From: Magicicada septendecula
Taxonomy: Eukaryota; Arthropoda; Insecta; Hemiptera; Cicadidae
DNA: 64,000 bases
Direction: 5' to 3'
NCBI GenBank assembly: GCA_034769895.1
Contig: CM068372.1
Coordinates: 377,432,910-377,496,909 of the forward strand
Both the position numbers and the translations under genes were made by a program. Shown in pieces: positions 53,062-64,000 of this stretch; position 1 is the first letter of the stretch; every line of letters begins with the position of its first letter. The notes under the pieces are model-generated. The model saw only the letters and a list, made by a program, of their open reading frames with translations, searched no databases and was not told the DNA's origin.

Positions 53062-56000
53062 TGTAGCGTGACAGAAAATCCACTACATTGTAAATCATAT
53101 GAAATGATAAAATTTAATTACATCAAAAAATGTGGTAATAATATTAAATGACATTTAAATAAATCAGAGGAATAAAACACAATAAGATAAAAATCCTCAC
53201 TACATAATATATAAAAACCACTGTTAAAAGAAACCAAAGAAAGTATTGAAGCAACTCATCAACTCATAAATAATACCAGTACGTTACCCAGGAAGCTCAG
53301 AGCAGTAAACCAGTTACACAAAACTATCCCGAAAAAAGAGACTCAATCAAAGAGTGGTGAATACCAAAATACTCTAAAAACAAATAGAAGAATAAAGTCA
53401 GTTCAGTGAAGAAATTCAATACTCCAAACTAAACCTCAGTCGTGATAACACCAAGTACCTTGGTTCCCAAGAATGAGGAAAGAAGAACAGAAGAGTGAAG
53501 ACTAGACGAGGGACAAGAATGAAAACTAGAAGAGGGACAAGAATGAATACCAGAAGGAAGATATGAAGAAGGACAAGAAGGAAGACAGGAGGAGAGGAAG
53601 ACATAGTATGAAAGAAACACCGTAGTAAAACCTATTATTATATAAACTACTATCAATCCCAAACCCACAAAAACTATGTCAAAGAAAGTATAACATCCCC
53701 AAAATCTTATAAAAATGTAATTATTGAGAAAACTAAAGTGTTGTATAGCGTTATAAGAAGTGCACCGGCTAAAGCTATTGTGTAATAAAGAAAATAAACT
53801 AGTCTTAACGGTCCATGATGACTAACGGTCTGGTCTGAGATAATAAGACTCAGAATATCAGAACCAACAGTGAAAGTGAATTTGTATAAGTGTTTTTTAA
53901 AAAATGCAATAAACTTAAAGTTGGTGATACTATAACTTAGTAGTATGCTATATCACAACTTTAAAGTCTAATAATAAACAGCATGATAAAATAATAAAAT
54001 GGAAGGTTTCCAGTATTTTATTATTTTTATGTAAATCCTTATTTAAAAGACCTTTGTAAAAAAGGATGATAATAAATAGAGTATGGGAATTAATGTTTGC
54101 TGATGTGGGGAATCACAATAATAATGATTTAAACCAAAAAGGACTGGTACTAATATAGTATGAATAAGTGTAACATGTTTAAATAGACTGTTATTTCATA
54201 GTCCTAAAATCAATGTATGAAATAAATGTATTTGTAAGGTTTATTAGAAAATAAGATTTATGTTATGTATTTTAAAAAAGAATTATGTTTGATAAATAAT
54301 AACCTACATACCAGTAATAATGTACTAAAAGGTATGCTATGTTAGATTGAAAATAGTCAAAAGAGATATGTTTAAGCTGTATCTGCAATATGTTAAATTG
54401 TGCAGATTAATAAACAATGTTCATAATTAATTATTTTAATAACTGTAGTGTTAATTAACTACTACACAAAACAATAAGTTATAGATCATGTTATTTTCAT
54501 ATAATTGTAGTTATGTAAAGTCAGAGGAGGAATCAAGTTTAATTTATTGAGAAAGAAAGAAATATAAAATTCTAAAATCTAGGCCATTTGGTGAAATCAG
54601 AGAACCAATATAAAATAGTATAATTCACTAATAAATCCTGTAAACTACCCAGATTTATATAAGATAACACAATTAACTACTACTAGGAATGATCCTATGA
54701 ATTAAAATGACAATAAGGAAATATACCTTAACATTTTGTAAATTGTCAAAATATATAAATTAATTAATTTTAGAGAGCAATATCAAATCTACAAATTAAC
54801 ACAAAAAACCAGTTCAAAGGTGTAATTTATATGTATTTAAGGAAAGGAAGAGAAATATGACTAATTAAAATTTATTATAATAGTATTAATAATATTTAAA
54901 ATGGAAGGAATTTTATATAAAAACGGAAATCCAATTTTGAGCCTATATTTCCAAAGTGTGAACAAAATTTGTTAATTTCCACAAAATGTCTACAGATATG
55001 GACTATAATACATCAATTTAAAGGGAATAAGATGATTAAACTAATAATAAGATTAATAATTCATAAAAGTAAGGAATAAAATAGAAAAATTCCATATATA
55101 ATGTAATATTTTCTAATGTGTATGAAATCGAAAAATGTTAACAATACTTTTTCAAGGATTAACTGGGCAAGATTTATGACCAAGTTAATTAGTCTTTTGT
55201 TGAATATCAAGCTGAATAGGTGTGTGACAAAAACGTTCTTTAAACCGAGTCGAACATGAAGCTAACGTTTTAGCCATTGAAATCAGTGAACGAGAGTTAG
55301 ACAAATTAAACACTTTTTGAAGCCAATACTATAAAAACATTCACGACAATAGTGAAAACAAACCTCTAACTTCACTATACGAGTGACAGTAAACGGTAAA
55401 ACATTATATTACAACTGATTTACTCTACAAACCTAACCGCAACTTGAAAACTTAAATGTAATAGTTGAACAAATAGAAAATAACCTAACTAACGCAAGTT
55501 TACACTGAACACTTCACCAGAATACACTAAATAGATTAACAGACTTATTACACCAGTGCGGGGACATTTTAGACCTTGATGAAGGTAATTTTATAGTAAT
55601 TTTCTGACTCGACGCATATACAATAGCCGAGACCAACCCAAGGAGCGGCCATCTTGAAAACGAAACCTGCCTACTACATCGTAGAGACTGACGTCACATC
55701 AGTCTTCATTGGTTCGACAAAACATTTATTCTAATATCATAACCTGAATTATTTAAATACTATTGAATAGTAATTATTGTAGTTATATGTGTTAACTGTT
55801 AATGTTATACTTTCTCGTCACCCTTCTCTGACTATTAATTCTTAATCGCTCAAAGAACCTGTCTTTAATATAATATAACATAAAATTTTGTTCTGTATGA
55901 CAATCGATAATTCCTGAGACAGAGTCGATAATTGCTCTCCATCGATAAAATATCGATTATTTATCTAAAATTGTCAATAAATCTTTATATTTCTATTATT

Positions 56001-56500
56001 TTGTATCTGTATTTATTTCACAGGGTAATTTAAGGGTATTTATAAGGCTGAAGGTATTAAGTGAAAAGAATATACTCTATTTTGAACAAGATATTGGACC
56101 AGTAAGGAAAGTCACCAATCGATTATTACCTGGAGTTAATCTATTTAACTCCAGACTTGGTGCAAATCTTCAAGAAGTGCTCGACGGTCAATAAATACTT
56201 ACCTGTTATCAAAATTTTCACAGAACCCTTAAAAAAAAGATTTATCTAGTATACATACCTCTATAAACATAAACAAAATTATTTTATTGTTTGGAAATTC
56301 TATTATTATTGAAATTTCCATTTTATTTTTATTCTTTTGTAACGACCGGCATACAGCGGTCTGGTGACCAAGTGGCTAGCCCAAACAGTGGGATTTGATT
56401 TGATTACAGTCATATATAGGGTCTTCTTACAAAGTGACGAATCCAACACGGGGCACTAAACAAGAAGATAGCCACAGACGAGAGGTCACGTCCAGTTACA
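53062..56500 (+). repeat. Giant LTR 2 (shared by both units)
   Basis: Nearly identical to LTR 1. Differences seen: A55456 (C in LTR 1 and 3), and two positions (55,563 and 55,575) where LTR 2 and 3 agree against LTR 1. It ends with the same two PBS modules as LTR 1. Confidence 0.8.
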
Positions 56501-56584
56501 AAGTGGCGTCCAACTTAGAGGGCTTGAATAGATAAGCCTGGCAGCGGTTATCTAGTCAGAAGAAGGGCAATAACGACAAGCAAA

Positions 56585-57811
56585 ATGGCAGAATTTACAC
56601 CAAAAGAAATGGAGATGATGAAAAAGTTGTGGGAAATGATGATGGAAATGAGAGAGGACAGATTAAAACGAGAAGAATTAAGAAATGAGAAGACCAAAGA
56701 AATAAAAAATGATAGCCAACCAGAACCAGAAGAAGTACTAAATGATAAAACGCAGGAAGATAGCCAACCAGAACCGGAAGAAGTACCAAACGAAAAAACA
56801 GAGGATCCAGTTATAATATTACCTGAGAAGAAAACTGACGGGAATACAGAAAATACTAAAGCTATGGAAATGGAGCCAAAGGAGGAGAGGAAAACGTTTC
56901 CAAAGAAATTAATGAAAACAAAGGAAGAAATGGAAATGATGAACCATGGTTTAATGGATGTCAATAATATTCCAATAACCGACCATGAAGAAATCAGTAA
57001 TTACAGAAATTTCGGAAGGAGATTCAAGATAATCTCAGAAATAATTTACCACAAGACAGTAGTTTATCAATGGGGAAGGACCAGAGGTAAACGGAATACT
57101 ACATGTGGACTAGATCAGTTCCAGTGCGGAACTAAACAGTGTATTTCAGAAAGATGGAAATATAACATCTTATCAGACTGTAACGATGGCACTGGTGAAT
57201 CACCAGAGTGTGTTCCATTAGTGCGCCATCCAGAACTATTCCAGTGTACAATTACACAAAAATGTATACCTTCCGGATGGATATGTGATGATGAACCAGA
57301 TTATGGGGATTCAGAGAAGCAAACAGTTGATAAACCAGATGAAGACCATCACAGATATTTTTCAGGTCATACAGCATATGGACCAGAGACATATTGGAAT
57401 ATGAGACAAGATAATAATGGGAACAATATTAATTACCATGATAATAATAATACGGGTCCAAATTATCAAAACCCGAGTCGACCCTCTAATGGTTATCAGG
57501 GTAACCACAATCCCTACCCTGATAATGTAAATAGTCAGAGAAGCCCCAATTGTGGTAATAGTCCTTACCACAATAATGCTAATCGTGTGGGTCCCAATAA
57601 TAGTAATTTTAGTAATAATAGGTTTCCTCGCCCAAGAGTGAACTTCATACGGGCCACAGATGGAAGACAGCGATGTTTCAACCACCATAGAGGGAGCAGT
57701 TACCGAAGATACGAAGAAAGGCGGAGGAGCCTAGAACGGGACCAACCGAGGTACTATCCGGCGCGTTGGAGCAAAAGTTTGGATCTGATAAGAATCTATA
57801 CAGATACATAA
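56585..57811 (+). CDS. 408-residue protein with two degenerate LDL-receptor class A repeats (copy 2)
   Basis: The encoded protein is identical in sequence to that at 49,550-50,776 over all 408 residues. The one base change seen in the ORF (T57439 for C50404) is silent. Two intact copies of a 1.2-kb ORF in an otherwise non-coding element imply either a very recent duplication or selection to keep the frame. The degenerate LDLa repeats (residues 174-209 and 219-245), charged N-terminus, Asn-rich segment and Arg-rich end are as described for copy 1. No neighbour in the unit encodes an enzyme that could work with it. Confidence 0.75.
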   Translation: MAEFTPKEMEMMKKLWEMMMEMREDRLKREELRNEKTKEIKNDSQPEPEEVLNDKTQEDSQPEPEEVPNEKTEDPVIILPEKKTDGNTENTKAMEMEPKEERKTFPKKLMKTKEEMEMMNHGLMDVNNIPITDHEEISNYRNFGRRFKIISEIIYHKTVVYQWGRTRGKRNTTCGLDQFQCGTKQCISERWKYNILSDCNDGTGESPECVPLVRHPELFQCTITQKCIPSGWICDDEPDYGDSEKQTVDKPDEDHHRYFSGHTAYGPETYWNMRQDNNGNNINYHDNNNTGPNYQNPSRPSNGYQGNHNPYPDNVNSQRSPNCGNSPYHNNANRVGPNNSNFSNNRFPRPRVNFIRATDGRQRCFNHHRGSSYRRYEERRRSLERDQPRYYPARWSKSLDLIRIYTDT

Positions 57812-58151
57812 TGAGGTGGTAAAAGGGATGGATGTCATGATAACTGACAACGGCAAAACCACCACAAAGAAGATGAAAATAATTACCACTGAGGAAAAAT
57901 GAGAAGATGAAGGGACAAGGAACCAAAATGGGAATTTAAGAAATAAATTAATTAAGAAACTACACCTTATAAAGGAACTATGAGCAACGATGCACTATAA
58001 TAAAAAGCATCCACCTGGGTATAAAGAAATAATAAGAAGAAATACGTTTGAATAAAGACAAGGAAAGAGTCATACAATATTTGTGAAACTAATATGATAT
58101 GTTTACCATATAATTATGAAAACTATTACAACTATTTATGAAAAGTCTTTA

Positions 58152-58895
58152 TGACTAGAATAGAAGAGAAGAAGTTTAAAAACATAAAATCAAATAAATT
58201 CAAAAAAATAAGTAAGTTCACCTTACATACCAAGAAAATATGAAAAAACTTTATGGCTAGAATAGAAGAGAAGAAGTTTAAAAACATAAAAACAACTAAA
58301 TTCAAAAAATAAGTAAGTTCACCTTACATACCAAGAAAATATGAAAAAACTTTATGGCTAGAATAGAAGAGAAGAAGTTTAAAAACATAAAAACCCCAAA
58401 ATTCTAAAATACATGTAAGCCAATCTTACATAAAGATTATTTGAAAGAAATTATTTGAAAAGAAGAATAATATAAGAAGAGTTTGAAATAATCAACTAAA
58501 TTCAAAAAATAAGTAAGTTCACCTTACATACCAAGAAAATATGAAAAAACTTTTTAAAAAACATAAAATCAACTAAATTCAAAAAATAAGTAAGTTCACC
58601 TTACATACCAAGAAAATATGAAAAAACTTTATGGCTAGAATAGAAGAGAAGAAGTTTAAAAACATAAAATCAACTAAATTCAAAAGATAAGTAAGTTCAC
58701 CTTACATACCAAGAAAATGTAAAAAAACTTTATGGCTAGAATAGAAGAGAAGAAGTTTAAAAACATAAAAACCCCAAAATTCTAAAAAGGTGTGAGCCAA
58801 TCTTACATAAAGATTATTTGAAAGAAATTATTTGAAAAGAAGAATAATATAAGAAGAGTTTGAAATAAGTCAACAAAATTTTAAACATAAATGAG
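58152..58895 (+). repeat. Minisatellite with about 101-base units (copy 2)
   Basis: The same array as at 51,117-51,860, shifted by 7,035 bases, with the same order of full, shortened and variant units. Confidence 0.85.
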
Positions 58896-60096
58896 ATCAA
58901 CTTACATACCGATTATCTAAGAAAAACTTTATGGCTATAATATAATAATAAAGAAGGAGAGAATTTAGAAATAAAACCATCTAAGGTCAGAAAACAAATA
59001 ATTCTAGACAGTTTAATCATGTCTAAGTTCAATATGAAGAGTAAAAACCTTTCCGTAAAATGTTGTTGAAGGAAATAAAAAAGAAAAAATTCTTTAATAC
59101 GATTTAAGTGAGTGAATAAAATAAAGTACAAAAACTTCTTTGGAATTATGAGAGAATGAAACTTTAAGTGGTATGAGGAGAAAATATGACCTCATAATGA
59201 AATAAATAATAAAAAAAAAACCAGCACTTGCAAGTATAATCGCAATGACCGGAATAATGTGAAAATAATGTCAAAAATGTATGTAATTAAATGAATTAAT
59301 ATAAAATGATTTATAGATTAAATGACAATTATGATAATGACAGTTATAAAAAATTCTAGAAAATAGAACAAGTGGAAATTTTAAGAACCAAGAAACAGTC
59401 TAAAAATGTCACAAAGATATGCTACTACAAATAATGCAAATTATAATGAAAAAACCAGAAGGTAATAAAGAATTTATAACCAAAAGATTTATATGATAAT
59501 AAAAGTATAAAAAGGTAATAATAGAAGAGCTTCCTACCATAATATCAAATGAAAGAAACATCCAGATAATAAGTCAGATGAACAACTGAGATAGAAATAT
59601 TAAAATCTCTGAGAAGTATAATAAGTAATAAGTGAAGTATCCCAAAGATATTTTTAAATAGTAACAAATGTGTACTATTCTGAATAATATTTTTAATCTG
59701 TCTGATGATAATTCCAGCAGGATTAATATATTTTTTGAGCAGAGATGATTTGCCTCTGTACTCAAATATGTGTGAAGTATTGGACAGCAGAGGAAAGTAG
59801 CGTACAGTGCCTCTCTGAACTGAACCAGCTCACAAAGTAGGGAACGATAGGGAGAAAATATCCCAAGGAGAAAATACTAAGAAGAAATATAAAAATGAAA
59901 TAATAAATATGAAACTCAGAAGACTATTACTATCAAGGAAGATCAAGTGAGAGTGATATAAACTCAGATATAAATAAGAGAATTTTAAAATGGAAGGAAG
60001 TCCAAAATAATAACAAACTTTGAATAATTACCATAAGCAATTGTTTCAGACAAAGCAAGTATAGTCTGAAAAAATTACTTCTGGAGAAGGGCATTC

Positions 60097-63000
60097 TGTA
60101 GCGTGACAGAAAATCCACTACATTGTAAATCATATGAAATGATAAAATTTAATTACATCAAAAAATGTGGTAATAATATTAAATGACATTTAAATAAATC
60201 AGAGGAATAAAACACAATAAGATAAAAATCCTCACTACATAATATATAAAAACCACTGTTAAAAGAAACCAAAGAAAGTATTGAAGCAACTCATCAACTC
60301 ATAAATAATACCAGTACGTTACCCAGGAAGCTCAGAGCAGTAAACCAGTTACACAAAACTATCCCGAAAAAAGAGACTCAATCAAAGAGTGGTGAATACC
60401 AAAATACTCTAAAAACAAATAGAAGAATAAAGTCAGTTCAGTGAAGAAATTCAATACTCCAAACTAAACCTCAGTCGTGATAACACCAAGTACCTTGGTT
60501 CCCAAGAATGAGGAAAGAAGAACAGAAGAGTGAAGACTAGACGAGGGACAAGAATGAAAACTAGAAGAGGGACAAGAATGAATACCAGAAGGAAGATATG
60601 AAGAAGGACAAGAAGGAAGACAGGAGGAGAGGAAGACATAGTATGAAAGAAACACCGTAGTAAAACCTATTATTATATAAACTACTATCAATCCCAAACC
60701 CACAAAAACTATGTCAAAGAAAGTATAACATCCCCAAAATCTTATAAAAATGTAATTATTGAGAAAACTAAAGTGTTGTATAGCGTTATAAGAAGTGCAC
60801 AGGCTAAAGCTATTGTGTAATAAAGAAAATAAACTAGTCTTAACGGTCCATGATGACTAACGGTCTGGTCTGAGATAATAAGACTCAGAATATCAGAACC
60901 AACAGTGAAAGTGAATTTGTATAAGTGTTTTTTAAAAAATGCAATAAACTTAAAGTTGGTGATACTATAACTTAGTAGTATGCTATATCACAACTTTAAA
61001 GTCTAATAATAAACAGCATGATAAAATAATAAAATGGAAGGTTTCCAGTATTTTATTATTTTTATGTAAATCCTTATTTAAAAGACCTTTGTAAAAAAGG
61101 ATGATAATAAATAGAGTATGGGAATTAATGTTTGCTGATGTGGGGAATCACAATAATAATGATTTAAACCAAAAAGGACTGGTACTAATATAGTATGAAT
61201 AAGTGTAACATGTTTAAATAGACTGTTATTTCATAGTCCTAAAATCAATGTATGAAATAAATGTATTTGTAAGGTTTATTAGAAAATAAGATTTATGTTA
61301 TGTATTTTAAAAAAGAATTATGTTTGATAAATAATAACCTACATACCAGTAATAATGTACTAAAAGGTATGCTATGTTAGATTGAAAATAGTCAAAAGAG
61401 ATATGTTTAAGCTGTATCTGCAATATGTTAAATTGTGCAGATTAATAAACAATGTTCATAATTAATTATTTTAATAACTGTAGTGTTAATTAACTACTAC
61501 ACAAAACAATAAGTTATAGATCATGTTATTTTCATATAATTGTAGTTATGTAAAGTCAGAGGAGGAATCAAGTTTAATTTATTGAGAAAGAAAGAAATAT
61601 AAAATTCTAAAATCTAGGCCATTTGGTGAAATCAGAGAACCAATATAAAATAGTATAATTCACTAATAAATCCTGTAAACTACCCAGATTTATATAAGAT
61701 AACACAATTAACTACTACTAGGAATGATCCTATGAATTAAAATGACAATAAGGAAATATACCTTAACATTTTGTAAATTGTCAAAATATATAAATTAATT
61801 AATTTTAGAGAGCAATATCAAATCTACAAATTAACACAAAAAACCAGTTCAAAGGTGTAATTTATATGTATTTAAGGAAAGGAAGAGAAATATGACTAAT
61901 TAAAATTTATTATAATAGTATTAATAATATTTAAAATGGAAGGAATTTTATATAAAAACGGAAATCCAATTTTGAGCCTATATTTCCAAAGTGTGAACAA
62001 AATTTGTTAATTTCCACAAAATGTCTACAGATATGGACTATAATACATCAATTTAAAGGGAATAAGATGATTAAACTAATAATAAGATTAATAATTCATA
62101 AAAGTAAGGAATAAAATAGAAAAATTCCATATATAATGTAATATTTTCTAATGTGTATGAAATCGAAAAATGTTAACAATACTTTTTCAAGGATTAACTG
62201 GGCAAGATTTATGACCAAGTTAATTAGTCTTTTGTTGAATATCAAGCTGAATAGGTGTGTGACAAAAACGTTCTTTAAACCGAGTCGAACATGAAGCTAA
62301 CGTTTTAGCCATTGAAATCAGTGAACGAGAGTTAGACAAATTAAACACTTTTTGAAGCCAATACTATAAAAACATTCACGACAATAGTGAAAACAAACCT
62401 CTAACGTCACTATACGAGTGACAGTAAACGGTAAAACATTATATTACAACTGATTTACTCTACAAACCTAACCGCAACTTGAAAACTTAACTGTAATAGT
62501 TGAACAAATAGAAAATAACCTAACTAACGCAAGTTTACACTGAACACTTCACCAGAATACACTAAATAGATTAACAGACTTATTACACCAGTGCGGGGAC
62601 ATTTTAGACCTTGATGAAGGTAATTTTATAGTAATTTTCTGACTCGACGCATATACAATAGCCGAGACCAACCCAAGGAGCGGCCATCTTGAAAACGAAA
62701 CCTGCCTACTACATCGTAGAGACTGACGTCACATCAGTCTTCATTGGTTCGACAAAACATTTATTCTAATATCATAACCTGAATTATTTAAATACTATTG
62801 AACAGTAATTATTGTAGTTATATGTGTTAACTGTTAATGTTATACTTTCTCGTCACCCTTCTCTGACTATTAATTCTTAATCGCTCAAAGAACCTGTCTT
62901 TAATATAATATAACATAAAATTTTGTTCTGTATGACAATCGATAATTCCTGAGACAGAGTCGATAATTGCTCTCCATCGATAAAATATCGATTATTTATC

Positions 63001-63530
63001 TAAAATTGTCAATAAATCTTTATATTTCTATTATTTTGTATCTGTATTTATTTCACAGGGTAATTTAAGGGTATTTATAAGGCTGAAGGTATTAAGTGAA
63101 AAGAATATACTCTATTTTGAACAAGATATTGGACCAGTAAGGAAAGTCACCAATCGATTATTACCTGGAGTTAATCTATTTAACTCCAGACTTGGTGCAA
63201 ATCTTCAAGAAGTGCTCGACGGTCAATAAATACTTACCTGTTATCAAAATTTTCACAGAACCCTTAAAAAACAGATTTATCTAGTATACATACCTCTATA
63301 AACATAAACAAAATTATTTTATTGTTTGGAAATTCTATTATTATTGAAATTTCCATTTTATTTTTATTTTTTTGTAACGACCGGCATACAGCGGTCTGGT
63401 GACCAAGTGGCTAGCCCAAACAGTGGGATTTGATTTGATTTCAGTCATATATAGGGTCTTCTTACAAAGTGACAAATCCAACACGGGGTTTTAAACAAGA
63501 AGATAGCCACCCAAAGGTCGTCTTGTTACA
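60097..63530 (+). repeat. Giant LTR 3 (terminal, with diverged end)
   Basis: About 3,434 bases, near-identical to LTR 1 and 2 up to about 63,470. The last 60 bases differ: GACAAATCC for GACGAATCC, GGGGTTTTAAAC for GGGGCACTAAAC, and after GATAGCCAC a different 20-base end (CCAAAGGTCGTCTTGTTACA) in place of the 25-base end of LTR 1 and 2. It is followed by the ATAT duplication and the copia gene. Confidence 0.85.
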
Positions 63531-63729
63531 ATATAGATAATATGAGTGCATTAAAACTTATAAGTAATCCTGAATTCCATCAAAGGACAAAACATATTAA
63601 TGTGAAATATAATTATGTACGTGATTGTTTTCAAAATTGAGAAATTGATGTACATTATGTTAAAGTGATGAACAAGTCGCTGATATACTTACGAAAGCTT
63701 TGTCAAAACCAAAATTTTTGTTTATTTAA
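63531..63729 (+). pseudogene. Copia RNase H, C-terminal end
   Basis: Continuation of the copia gene after the insertion: DNMSALKLISNP, then TKHINVKYNYVRD, one in-frame TGA (near 63,638), and a final EIDVHYVKSDEQVADILTKA block ending at TAA near 63,729. The KHI.VKY.F.R and Q.ADI.TK motifs are the standard end of copia pol. Joined to 46,026 across the 4-base duplication, the frame is continuous, which dates the giant-LTR insertion as later than copia. Confidence 0.88.
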
Positions 63730-63811
63730 GATCTAAACTTGGACTTAAGAGTAAAAAAGAATTTTTTTTTAAAATTAATGTGATTGTGAGACTGTAGAGT
63801 TTTAGGGAGGG
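63730..63811 (+). other. Copia 3' spacer with polypurine tract
   Basis: Short AT-rich spacer ending in TTTTAGGGAGGG just before the LTR, the likely plus-strand primer site. Confidence 0.7.
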
Positions 63812-64000
63812 TGTTGAGAATATACTGGAAAACTCTACATTCATTCTTAAGTAGGTGTACCTGTCATTGTAGAGGTGAAAGTTTGTGTTGTGCGGTGGGG
63901 GGTCGAGCTGCCTGGGCGGGGCCTCAGCCCGCACACATGCGTGTTTACTGTGAGAGTCTAGAAAAGTAATGTTCTCGAAGTTTTAAATAAAAGGAAAGAT
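63812..64000 (+). repeat. Copia 3' LTR (partial, cut by the window)
   Basis: The first 189 bases align to the 5' LTR from TGTTGAGAATATACTGG, with about four substitutions (clustered at 63,842-63,855) and one extra G in GGGCGGGGCC. Confidence 0.95.

Larger units (their letters stand above)
46027..63530 (+). mobile_element. Giant-LTR, non-autonomous retrotransposon in tandem (3 LTRs, 2 internal domains)
   Basis: A 17,504-base insertion in copia with TGTA...TACA ends and a 4-bp duplication ATAT (46,023-46,026 and 63,531-63,534). Removing it restores the copia reading frame. The sequence repeats with a period of exactly 7,035 bases (starts at 46,027, 53,062 and 60,097). The third unit stops after about 3,434 bases, so the order is LTR, internal, LTR, internal, LTR. 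Each internal domain is about 3.6 kb and holds one 408-codon ORF and a minisatellite. No protease, RT or integrase is encoded. Size and organisation resemble LARD-type elements (long LTRs, no pol), although those are usually non-coding. The 4-bp duplication and tRNA-Lys-type PBS point to mobilisation by Ty3/gypsy enzymes. Units differ by very few bases, for example C50404 versus T57439. Confidence 0.85.
41816..64000 (+). mobile_element. Ty1/copia retrotransposon, interrupted and running off the window
   Basis: 5' LTR at 41,816-42,188, iMet-type PBS, and a gag-pol gene in 42,266-46,026 that resumes at 63,531-63,729. The start of the 3' LTR is at 63,812, and the window ends 189 bases into it. 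The visible LTR parts differ at about five of 189 positions. The host of this insertion is the gypsy element. A 17,504-base giant-LTR element interrupts the RNase H domain. Without that insertion the copia element would be about 5 kb, normal for the family. The right-hand target duplication lies outside the window. Confidence 0.92.

Overview
This is a eukaryotic, almost certainly arthropod (probably insect), stretch of intergenic DNA built mostly from transposable elements. The grounds are BEL/Pao, Ty3/gypsy and Ty1/copia LTR retrotransposons with insect-type proteins, a pogo-like DNA transposon with a Brinker-type DNA-binding domain, many 5'-truncated LINE 3' ends, AT-rich spacers and simple repeats. 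I found no operon structure, no rRNA or tRNA gene and no convincing host protein-coding gene. One weak candidate for a host promoter and first exon lies near 18.0-18.3 kb.

Layout. 1-2340: AT-rich DNA ending in four repeated primer-binding-site-like (PBS-like) modules, probably the LTR/leader edge of an LTR element cut by the window. 2.3-25.8 kb: a graveyard of LINE reverse-transcriptase 3' fragments (at least a dozen, both strands), three interspersed repeat families that I call R1, R2 and R3, foldback elements and a pogo/jerky-like transposase C-terminus. R2 carries conserved hairpins and a hammerhead-ribozyme-like core. 25,875-32,096: a complete BEL/Pao element with 484-bp LTRs and a 5-bp target duplication. 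Its polyprotein has lost reverse transcriptase and RNase H through an in-frame deletion. 32.1-34.2 kb: a LINE fragment, a pogo-like non-autonomous element with TA duplication, and a second R3 copy split by a 448-bp solo LTR. 36.8-41.8 kb: a decayed Ty3/gypsy element (gag, protease, RT, RNase H, integrase in order, broken by frameshifts).

41,816 to the window end: a Ty1/copia element inserted in the 3' part of the gypsy element. The copia gene is itself interrupted, inside its RNase H domain, by a 17.5-kb insertion (46,027-63,530). This insertion is the most striking object here. It has LTR-retrotransposon architecture (TGTA...TACA ends, a 4-bp ATAT target duplication, PBS-like and polypurine-like sites) but LTRs of about 3.4 kb. 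It is arranged as LTR-internal-LTR-internal-LTR with an exact 7,035-bp period. It encodes no recognisable reverse transcriptase, protease or integrase. Each internal domain carries one intact 408-codon ORF with an acidic/charged N-terminus, two degenerate LDL-receptor class A repeats and an Asn-rich tail. The LTR/internal junction holds duplicated tRNA-Lys-type PBS modules, like the array at the left edge of the window.

The genes do not form a host pathway. The working logic is transposition: autonomous-type enzymes (all now damaged) in the BEL, gypsy and copia copies, and non-autonomous passengers (giant-LTR element, pogo derivative, foldbacks, R1-R3) that would need enzymes supplied from elsewhere. 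All family assignments come from reading motifs by eye; no database search was possible.
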